A DNA stretch of 32,927 nucleotides from a bacterium (lineage in GTDB: Bacteria > Krumholzibacteriota > Krumholzibacteriia > Krumholzibacteriales > WJIX01). The notes beneath the pieces were generated by a model. It did not search any database. It had not been told where the DNA came from and saw only the letters and a list, made by a program, of their open reading frames with translations. This document shows, in pieces, positions 25,909 through 32,927 of this stretch; positions within the stretch are counted from its first letter, which is position 1; every line of letters starts with the position of its first letter. The translations under genes and the position numbers were made by a program. Where the stretch lies: positions 1-32,927 of the forward strand of contig WJIX01000182.1 of the NCBI GenBank assembly GCA_014730075.1, in the 5' to 3' direction.

Positions 25909-28092
25909 ATGGATCCGATTGTGCTGCCTCTGGGTTCTCCAGAGGCGGGAGACAGCAAACTCTGCGGTAACAAGGCGGCAGCTCTTTCAGTAATGATAGG
26001 CGAGGGGATTTCCGTTCCGGATGGGTTTGTTATTGCCACACCGGCCTACCGGCTTTTCGTTAAGGAAAATGATCTGGAGGGGATAATAGTAATGGAAACT
26101 GCCCGCAAGCCCCTGGATCAGATGCGCTGGGAGGAGATGTGGGATGCTTCGCTTCGGATAAGGAACGGTTTCATGCGCGGCCGGCTCCCCGGAAGGATCG
26201 AGGATGCCCTGAAAAATCAGTTAGGGAGCTGGATGAAGGGAAAGTCTCTGGCGGTGAGGTCATCTTCCCTGCTGGAGGATGCCGCCGGTACTTCCTTTGC
26301 GGGACTGCACGAATCTGTGATTAATGTTAGAAATTTCCAGGATCTTGTCGAAGCGCTGCTGAGTGTGTGGGCATCGCTCTGGTCGGATGCTGTCCTTGCA
26401 TACGCCAGGGAGCTCGAATTGGAAAAGAGTGATGCCGCCATGGCGGTGGTGGTACAGGAGCTGGTGGAGGGAGAGAGCTCCGGAGTGGCCTTTGGAGTTG
26501 ATCCCAGCGGCCGCAGCCGCAGTATCATAGAGGCTGTATTCGGCCTCAACAAGGGTATGGTGGACGGAGATGTACAGCCGGACCGCTGGATATTGGACCG
26601 CCAGAGCGGTGAAGTCCTTTCTATAGAAAGGGCGGAACATGAGAGGCGGGTGATTGCCGGCAGAGAGGGGACAACCTTCGAGAAGCTGGAGGACCAGGAT
26701 AAGGACAGGCTACCTCTTTCGGAGCAGCAGGCAGGAGAAATATTCGGCGCTGTCCGGAAGGTGGAAGATATATTCGGTTCTCCCCAGGATATGGAATGGA
26801 CTATCCGGGATGGTTCTCTCTACCTGCTCCAGTCCCGGCCGGTAACAACGGGGCGTATCGGAGAGGATGGTGACCGCCGGTCATTTGATCTAAGTCTCAG
26901 AAAGAGTTTCAACACCCTCAGTGAAATGTCGGGCCGGATAACAGAAGAGCTTATACCAGGGATGATTTCAGAAGCGGATGAAATATCAGCCACTGATCCT
27001 GCATCCCTGGATGATGGGGAGCTTGCCGGAGAGATAATGGAAAGGAGCCGGCTTTTTAAGAAATGGAAGAATATCTACTGGGATGATTTCATCCCATTCG
27101 CCCACGGAGTCCGGCTGTTCGGCAGGATTTACAATGACCGGGTGAAACCTGATGATCCATACCAGTTCGTGGATTTGCTATCGGCCTCGGAGACACTGAG
27201 TGTCAAACGCAACAGGAAGCTTGTTGAGCTGGCGGGGGAACTGGCAGATAACCCCGATCTTAACATATTGGAGCCGGATCAGAGACACAGCCCTTTCGAT
27301 AAGAAGCTGGAAGAATTTATAAGTGATTACGGAGGGCTTTCCTGTGAGGGAGGAGGTTGCAGGGATGAGAAGAGCGGGCTCCTGTCGCTCCTCCGGGAAT
27401 TAGCCGGGAGTGGGCGTCTGACCGCCGGAGAGGGTGCGAAGAGAAAGAGCAGTAGCGATACTGATCGGCTGGCTGAAAAGTTTCTGGAGAGTTTCCCAGA
27501 AGAGGAGAAGGAGTATGCATCAGAACTGCTTGAGATCGCCAGGGAAAGCTACCGGATCAGGGATGATGACAACATCTATCTGGGAAGATTCGAGAGATCC
27601 CTGAATGAGGTGATGGAAGAGGGAAAGAAACGGCTGGGCAGCAGGTGCGGCGGTTCTGCCGACTGCGAAGACCCTGAAGCCCTGGCTCGGGCTCTTCGGG
27701 ACCCGGATTATACCCTGCCTGAGAAGGAAGCCGGCTCTGAGGAAATTAGAGAAGCCGGTGTGACGGCCCGGCAGCTCAGGGGCCAGCCCGCCGGGAGCGG
27801 GATAGCAAGGGGGACTGCAAGGGTTGCCATCAGGAGTGAAGACCTCTTCGATGTCAGGGAAGGGGAGATTCTGGTATGTGATGCCATAGACCCCAATATG
27901 ACTTTCGTTATCCCCCTGGTCGCGGGGATAGTGGAACGGAGGGGAGGTATGCTGGTTCACGGGGCCATAGTGGCCCGGGAGTACGGGCTTCCCTGCGTAA
28001 CCGGAGTTGCCGACGCGACCAGGGTGATTGATACCGGGGACAGTGTGACAGTTGACGGATATGACGGCCTGGTGATAATACACCGTGATTAA
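25909..28092 (+). CDS. PEP-synthase/rifampin-phosphotransferase-like dikinase (ATP-grasp PPDK_N domain plus C-terminal swivelling His domain)
   Basis: N-terminal GNKAAALSVMIGEGISVPDGFVIATPAY, LAVRSSSLLEDAAGTSFAGLHESVINV, VVVQELVEGESSGVAFGVDP, QDMEWTIRDGSLYLLQSRPVTT; C-terminal GILVCDAIDPNMTF-type region and RRGGMLVHGAIVAREYGLPCVTGVADAT. 727 aa with no PEP/pyruvate TIM barrel after the His domain. Confidence 0.9.
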   Translation: MDPIVLPLGSPEAGDSKLCGNKAAALSVMIGEGISVPDGFVIATPAYRLFVKENDLEGIIVMETARKPLDQMRWEEMWDASLRIRNGFMRGRLPGRIEDALKNQLGSWMKGKSLAVRSSSLLEDAAGTSFAGLHESVINVRNFQDLVEALLSVWASLWSDAVLAYARELELEKSDAAMAVVVQELVEGESSGVAFGVDPSGRSRSIIEAVFGLNKGMVDGDVQPDRWILDRQSGEVLSIERAEHERRVIAGREGTTFEKLEDQDKDRLPLSEQQAGEIFGAVRKVEDIFGSPQDMEWTIRDGSLYLLQSRPVTTGRIGEDGDRRSFDLSLRKSFNTLSEMSGRITEELIPGMISEADEISATDPASLDDGELAGEIMERSRLFKKWKNIYWDDFIPFAHGVRLFGRIYNDRVKPDDPYQFVDLLSASETLSVKRNRKLVELAGELADNPDLNILEPDQRHSPFDKKLEEFISDYGGLSCEGGGCRDEKSGLLSLLRELAGSGRLTAGEGAKRKSSSDTDRLAEKFLESFPEEEKEYASELLEIARESYRIRDDDNIYLGRFERSLNEVMEEGKKRLGSRCGGSADCEDPEALARALRDPDYTLPEKEAGSEEIREAGVTARQLRGQPAGSGIARGTARVAIRSEDLFDVREGEILVCDAIDPNMTFVIPLVAGIVERRGGMLVHGAIVAREYGLPCVTGVADATRVIDTGDSVTVDGYDGLVIIHRD

Positions 28093-28105
28093 GGAGCTGC
28101 CGTAA

Positions 28106-29167
28106 GTGTCTGATTACGTAGAAATTATCAAAGAACTCAGCGGCCTGGGAACGGTACCGGGAAAAGCGGCGGAGAGCTTTTCAAGGGAGTTTCACCGTAT
28201 AGTTCCGGTGGTGGAGCAGACACTTGAGCATGAAGGTATTGATTCCTCTTTCATACGTTCCGGCACTGTTCATTTCGGACGAACCCTGGAGGCGGTATAC
28301 CGGTATTCCCTCTGGGAGGCGCTGGCAGCTGAAGTGAAAGGACTGGCCGGCGGGCTTTCAGCGAGAGGGTCTGAAGACCGCTTTTCCGGGATGCTCAGGG
28401 GTTGGATTATGGGGATAATGAGCGCGGTGGGATCACCGGAGGTTTATCAGCTGGTCCGGCCACTGGAGCTTATCCGTGAAAGAGCAGGCCTGTTTAAATC
28501 CGCGGCTTCCGCGGAAGATAGCCGGGGAGTGGCGGAATATGACAGTTCCTTTACCTCCTCTGTTCTGGCTGGAAGATCGGGCGAGGCCGCAGAAAGGGCG
28601 GTATCCGAGTATCGCCGCGGTGTTTCCCCGGACGATGTTCTGAGCAGGCTGTTCTATCCTTCTCTGGTTGAGATCGGAAGAAGGTGGAGCGAGAATCTGA
28701 TAGGTGTGGCGGAGGAGCATGCGGCTACTTCCACACTCAGGGCGGCGGCCCATAATTTTTTCGATTCTATCTCTGTCGATCAGAGCTACTGCCTGTCCAT
28801 GATGGTGACCTGCGTTCCCGGAGACGAGCATGAGCTGGGGCCGGAAATATTGTCACTCTATCTATCCTCCATGGGCTGGAAAGTGTTCTTTGTGGGGCGC
28901 AGCCTCCCGAGGGGTGACATAATCAGGGAACTTGACCGGGGCGGGTATCAGGTTTCTCTGCTCTCGGTATCATTGGTCCGTCACCTCCCCTCCTTCGAAA
29001 ATCTGGCCGGGGAGATTCGAGGGAGCCATCCGGAAATATTTCTTATTGCCGGGGGCGCGGCGCTTACCTACGGAGAGAGGGTGATGCGGGAGCTCGCCGA
29101 TGAAGTGGCGGAGACACCGCGCCAGGTTCACCGGATCCTTCTGGGACTGGAGAATGCCGATGCGTAG
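28106..29167 (+). CDS. Stand-alone cobalamin-binding protein, CarH/MetH-like B12-binding region
   Basis: Helical cap with RWSENLIGVAEEHAA (W-x9-EH); B12 domain with DEHELG-x41-SVS-x26-GG (DxHxxG...SxS...GG). N-terminal ~150 aa helical region is not a recognisable MerR HTH. Confidence 0.88.
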   Translation: MSDYVEIIKELSGLGTVPGKAAESFSREFHRIVPVVEQTLEHEGIDSSFIRSGTVHFGRTLEAVYRYSLWEALAAEVKGLAGGLSARGSEDRFSGMLRGWIMGIMSAVGSPEVYQLVRPLELIRERAGLFKSAASAEDSRGVAEYDSSFTSSVLAGRSGEAAERAVSEYRRGVSPDDVLSRLFYPSLVEIGRRWSENLIGVAEEHAATSTLRAAAHNFFDSISVDQSYCLSMMVTCVPGDEHELGPEILSLYLSSMGWKVFFVGRSLPRGDIIRELDRGGYQVSLLSVSLVRHLPSFENLAGEIRGSHPEIFLIAGGAALTYGERVMRELADEVAETPRQVHRILLGLENADA

Positions 29168-30281
29168 GACAGCCGCCTTCAAGATGCTTTTTCATGACCG
29201 GGCCGCGGCGATCGGTTCCATATCGGGGGTGATAGCGATTATTTTCCTGGTGGGACAGCAGCTGACAATTTTCTTCGGGCTTCTGACCTTTATGTCAAGT
29301 GTGGTTGATATCAGCGGGGCTGATATCTGGGTCCTGTCAGAGAATGCAGATAACGCGAATTCCTCCGGTACAGTCCCCGCCAGCTATCGCGACCGTATTA
29401 TAGGTGTGGAGGGAGTGGACCTGGTAGAGCCGCTGATTCTTGGAGGGGGGCTGATCCGCAGGGATAACGGAAATTACCAGGCTATCCAGATAATAGGGGT
29501 AAAGCGGCCCCATCTCCTGGGCGGGCCTAACCGCTTTCACCGGGGATCGATAGGGGACATTCTGGATTACGAAGGAGTCACCGTGGAATACCTTGAGCTG
29601 GGAACGCTGGATAATCCCGATATCGGTTCCCTCTTCGAAATAAATGAAGAGCGGGTGAGGGTTAGGGCCATAACCAGGGGTGTCAGGGGATTCAGCGGCA
29701 ACATGGTATTCACCAACCTGGAGAAAGCCCGTAAGCTTACCGGCATTCCACCCGACCGGTACAGTTCCCTGCTGGTCACGGTGCGGGATCACTCCCGGAT
29801 TGAATACATGATCAGGCTTCTCAGAACGGTCCTTCCCCGCGCGGATATCTACTCCAGCGATGAACTGTCACGAATGACCAAGCTTTATTACCTCAAGAAC
29901 ACCGGTATCGGGGGAAGTTTCGGATTCTCCACACTGATGGGAGCACTGGTAGGGGTAGTTATAATAGCCCTGACCATGTATACCAATGTGATGAATAAGA
30001 AAAGAGATTACGCCATGCTGAGGGCCCTGGGGGGCAGAAAAAAGGATGTACTCTATATTATATTCATTCAGACCATCTATATTGCATTCATAGGTATTCT
30101 GATCGGATTTACTCTGCTCAGTCTGTTCCTGCTCGGCACCAGGGATTCCAACCTTCCCAGCTATATGCCCTGGTGGGCGCCGCCCATTCATGCCCTGTTT
30201 ACGTTTATCCTCTGCCTCTTCGGATCGATAATAGCGATGAGGAGGGCGGTCAGCATTGAACCCGCAACGGTGTTCAGATAG
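29160..30281 (+). CDS. ABC transporter permease, MacB/DevC (FtsX-like) family
   Basis: ATG overlaps the upstream stop (ATGCGTAG); N-terminal TM, large periplasmic domain (GADIWVLSE...), C-terminal TMs with MNKKRDYAMLRALGGRKKDVLYIIFIQTIYIAFIGILIGF and AVSIEPATVFR. Confidence 0.9.
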   Translation: MRRTAAFKMLFHDRAAAIGSISGVIAIIFLVGQQLTIFFGLLTFMSSVVDISGADIWVLSENADNANSSGTVPASYRDRIIGVEGVDLVEPLILGGGLIRRDNGNYQAIQIIGVKRPHLLGGPNRFHRGSIGDILDYEGVTVEYLELGTLDNPDIGSLFEINEERVRVRAITRGVRGFSGNMVFTNLEKARKLTGIPPDRYSSLLVTVRDHSRIEYMIRLLRTVLPRADIYSSDELSRMTKLYYLKNTGIGGSFGFSTLMGALVGVVIIALTMYTNVMNKKRDYAMLRALGGRKKDVLYIIFIQTIYIAFIGILIGFTLLSLFLLGTRDSNLPSYMPWWAPPIHALFTFILCLFGSIIAMRRAVSIEPATVFR

Positions 30282-30298
30282 TACCGGGAGATATTGAT

Positions 30299-31027
30299 AT
30301 GACCGATAGCGGTAACGGAAATAATAGTCCGGTAATAGCCCTCAGGGGGATAGCCCGCGATTTTTACGACGGAAAACAGCGGAGGAGAGTTCTGTCCGAC
30401 ATAGATACCGCATTCTACCGGGGAGAGTTTACCATTATATCGGGCCCTTCCGGCAGCGGGAAGACCACTCTGCTTACCATAATGGCCCTGATCCTGAGGC
30501 CTACCGAGGGAACCGTGATCCTTCTGGGTAACGAGATAACTGATGCCAGCGAGAATGTCCTGGCCACTTACCGTTACAAACATTACGGATTCGTTTTTCA
30601 GAACGCGGCACTGATACCGGCCCTGACAGTCAATGAGAATATCCTTCTGGCTTCTGCGGTGCAGGGAGCGAGGATCCCCCGGGCATTGCGGATGAAGGCG
30701 ACCGGGATAATAGAGAAGCTGGGGCTCTCTGAATTCGCCAACACCAGGGCTGAACGCCTGTCCGGGGGGCAGAAGCAGAGAGTGGCGATAGGCCGGGCTC
30801 TTATCAACGACCCGGTAATGGTACTTTGTGACGAGCCCACTTCGGCGCTGGATGTTAAGAGCAGTGAACTGGTACTTCAGACACTCAAGGACCTGGCCAG
30901 GGAGGATAGGGCTATCGTGCTGGTAACGCATGATCCAAGGGTGTTTCCGTATGCGGACCGGCTGATACAGATAGAGGATGGAAGAATAAGGACCGATACG
31001 GGGGTCTCGCAGAAGAGTAATTTATGA
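30299..31027 (+). CDS. ABC transporter ATP-binding protein (MacB/LolD family)
   Basis: Walker A GPSGSGKTT, Q-loop FVFQNAALIPALTVNEN, signature LSGGQKQRVAIGRALINDP, Walker B VMVLCDEPTSALD, H-loop VTHDPR. Confidence 0.97.
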   Translation: MTDSGNGNNSPVIALRGIARDFYDGKQRRRVLSDIDTAFYRGEFTIISGPSGSGKTTLLTIMALILRPTEGTVILLGNEITDASENVLATYRYKHYGFVFQNAALIPALTVNENILLASAVQGARIPRALRMKATGIIEKLGLSEFANTRAERLSGGQKQRVAIGRALINDPVMVLCDEPTSALDVKSSELVLQTLKDLAREDRAIVLVTHDPRVFPYADRLIQIEDGRIRTDTGVSQKSNL

Positions 31028-31091
31028 AGAGAGTTGGTTTGAGACTGATTTTTTCAGGAAGAATAGAACCGGCAAAGGCAGGGATAAAGAA

Positions 31092-31973
31092 ATGAAGAGA
31101 GCAGTTATATATACCGTACTGATAGCAGTGATAATATTTCTGATTGGGTTCAATGTGATAACGGTCCGGAGAGTTTCAAGAAGACCGGGACCAGTAGAGC
31201 CGCCGGTATTGAACGAATACCCGGCTCGGATTTACGGGGTGGTGGAGCCCTCCGGCAAGGAGATAGAGGTGAGCCCGATGGAGCCGGGGGTAGTGGATGA
31301 AATTCATATCCGGGAGGGTGATACGGTGAAAGCGGGAGAGCTTCTATGTTCCCTGGAGAGTTCGGTCCGTTTGGCCAGGCTGGAAGCGGCACGTTCCAGA
31401 GTAGCAGTGGGGAGGAAGGCGGCGGAACTCAGCCGGGACCGTTATCTCAGAAACCGGGAGCTGCTGGAGGACGGTTCGATCTCCGAATCACAGTATACCG
31501 AGCTTAAACTGGAGAAGGAGCTGGACCAGCGCAGGCTGGATCTGTACGGCAGGGAACTGGAGCTGGCAAGGGCCGAACTGGAGAACCTGGAGGTTCCCTC
31601 CCCCGCCGACGGTATTGTGTATCTATGTGATATCAGAGAAGGGGAATACTTCAGTTCGGAAGGCGACCCCGGGATAATTCTGGGGCCGGTTGACCTGCAG
31701 ATCCGCTGTGATATCGAGGTGATATGGATCGGACGCCTGGCTCAGGACCGTACTTACCGGGTTCTCAACGCAGAGACGGCTGAGCCGGTGGGTACCGCTG
31801 TTTACCGGGGCTCATCAAGGTATCTGCGGTCGAAGAGGTTTTCCACCGAAGATCCCGCCAAACGGCTTTCCGCCCGCTACCAGGAAGTAATCATGGATTT
31901 TGTTCCGGAAAGAAAGGGTATCCCGATACGCCTTCCGGTGATGGTAGAGCTGCCGCCGGCATCCGGAGAATAA
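31092..31973 (+). CDS. HlyD/RND-type periplasmic adaptor protein
   Basis: N-terminal TM VIYTVLIAVIIFLIGFNVITV; biotinyl-lipoyl halves GVVEPSGKEIEVSPMEPGVVDEIHIREGDTVKAGELLCSLESS and LEVPSPADGIVYLCDIREGEYF flanking a coiled coil. Confidence 0.93.
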   Translation: MKRAVIYTVLIAVIIFLIGFNVITVRRVSRRPGPVEPPVLNEYPARIYGVVEPSGKEIEVSPMEPGVVDEIHIREGDTVKAGELLCSLESSVRLARLEAARSRVAVGRKAAELSRDRYLRNRELLEDGSISESQYTELKLEKELDQRRLDLYGRELELARAELENLEVPSPADGIVYLCDIREGEYFSSEGDPGIILGPVDLQIRCDIEVIWIGRLAQDRTYRVLNAETAEPVGTAVYRGSSRYLRSKRFSTEDPAKRLSARYQEVIMDFVPERKGIPIRLPVMVELPPASGE

Positions 31974-32042
31974 TTTGTCCGGCGGCGCCTGAGATTCTCC
32001 TGATGGCCAGGGGGGCGAGGTCAGCTTCCGGCTCAGGGCAGT

Positions 32043-32627
32043 TCAGAACCATCCCAGCTGATCCAGTTCCCTGATACTCTCTCGCAGTTCATCATGCAGA
32101 TCCTGAAGCTCATCTGCCTCTTCCTCGATCTCTCCGGCACGCCTCTCCAGTTTTTCAGCCTTCTTCTCTATATCCTTTTCCATCCGGTCCATCTCTTTTT
32201 CCAGCTTTTCCATCCCGTCATCATCGGAGAGATCCGCCAGTGCTTTTCCCAGCGCCTTGATCGCTATCCTGACTCCGTCGGCCCCTACCCGGGCCCCTTC
32301 CAACCCTATCTCACGGGCTTCTTCCATCACCTTCTCGAACTGACTGTAATACGCCCGGACCAGCCTGCGGTCGGATCTTTTCAGGGGTATATTCTTACCC
32401 TCGATAAAGAGTTCATATTTATCAGTTATTTCTACCTTTTCACCTGAATCCCTCTCCCTGAAAATAATGGAATCTTCGTCGAATTCGAGATCGACATTCT
32501 TCCCCCTGGTGAGATTATCACCATCGATTTCATCACATATCCTGTCGTCCAGAAACCCTGCTTCGGCTTCCTGCGCCGGAGCGGCAATAAGGGTTGCCAA
32601 TCCCAGCAGAATGATAAATGCTCTCAT
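32043..32627 (-). CDS. Secreted coiled-coil protein, DUF2884/YggN-like
   Basis: Signal peptide MRAFIILLGLATLIAAPAQEAEA; KVEITDKYELFIEGKNIPLKRSDRRLVRAYYSQFEKVMEEAREIGLEGARVGADGVRIAIKAL; C-terminal charged coiled coil. Confidence 0.7.
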   Translation of the reverse strand: MRAFIILLGLATLIAAPAQEAEAGFLDDRICDEIDGDNLTRGKNVDLEFDEDSIIFRERDSGEKVEITDKYELFIEGKNIPLKRSDRRLVRAYYSQFEKVMEEAREIGLEGARVGADGVRIAIKALGKALADLSDDDGMEKLEKEMDRMEKDIEKKAEKLERRAGEIEEEADELQDLHDELRESIRELDQLGWF

Positions 32628-32735
32628 CTGAACCTCCCGGTCAGAGATAATGATTTAATTATCCTTCACCGGTATCTACGTACCTGGGCGGCGGCAGGTT
32701 TCATGGTGATGCTGAAATTTTATATTTCGGAGATT

Positions 32736-32927
32736 TTACAGGCCGTCGAACTCACGCACGAACTCCCTGAGTTCTCCACTCAGCTTCTCCAGGGATGGCT
32801 GGTGAATATACATCATATGACCTGCCCTGAAGTGGCTTACCGTGATATTATCCTTCAGGCCGCCTTCCAGCCCCAGGTGGTCAACAGTGTATTCGGCAGC
32901 GAAGTAGGGGGTTGCCAGGTCGTAGTA
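32736..32927 (-). CDS. C-terminal fragment of serine carboxypeptidase-like (peptidase S10) protein, truncated by window edge
   Basis: Manual minus-strand translation: YYDLATPYFAAEYTVDHLGLEGGLKDNITVSHFRAGHMMYIHQPSLEKLSGELREFVREFDGL*. Catalytic Asp (YYD) and His (AGHMMY) contexts fit S10. Not in the ORF track. Confidence 0.85.
   Translation of the reverse strand, partial: YYDLATPYFAAEYTVDHLGLEGGLKDNITVSHFRAGHMMYIHQPSLEKLSGELREFVREFDGL

Noticed and set aside
25909-28092. Annotation as canonical PEP synthase (PpsA) or PPDK
   Set aside because: The C-terminal PEP/pyruvate TIM barrel is missing; the protein ends just after the swivelling His domain.
28106-29167. Annotation as a MerR/CarH transcription factor
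   Set aside because: No N-terminal winged-helix signature is visible; only the B12-binding half matches.
30188-30931. 247-aa minus-strand ORF
   Set aside because: Antisense to a clear ABC ATPase with all canonical motifs; translation has no family signature.

Overview
The window is a 32.9 kb chromosomal segment of a Gram-negative-type bacterium. A FlgD/T9SS-like C-terminal domain on a secreted subtilase and a lineage-type 'SSWGAVKGLYR' tail suggest an FCB-superphylum or uncultured-lineage genome; this placement is inference only. It is almost fully coding, with no tRNA, rRNA, CRISPR array or transposase recognised. Main content, left to right: a TPR/DUF2271-like protein cut by the left edge and absent from the ORF track; three orphan response regulators; an Smr-domain protein; a parvulin-type PPIase lipoprotein; glycogen phosphorylase; NADP-type glutamate dehydrogenase with promoter and terminator; a secreted S8 peptidase; a PadR/nitronate-monooxygenase pair; an Rrf2/ferredoxin/hybrid-cluster-protein module; a four-gene SPFH/zinc-ribbon membrane cluster; HemK-like, SGNH-like and SnoaL-like proteins; a PNPOx-family protein; a five-gene cluster (rifampin-phosphotransferase-like dikinase, stand-alone CarH-type B12 sensor, MacB/DevC-like permease, ATPase, HlyD adaptor); a DUF2884-like coiled-coil protein; and the C-terminus of an S10 carboxypeptidase at the right edge, also absent from the track. 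The best candidates for an undescribed system are the dikinase/B12/ABC export cluster (25909-31973) and the SPFH/zinc-ribbon cluster (17628-21319), which resembles B. subtilis ydjGHI without pspA.
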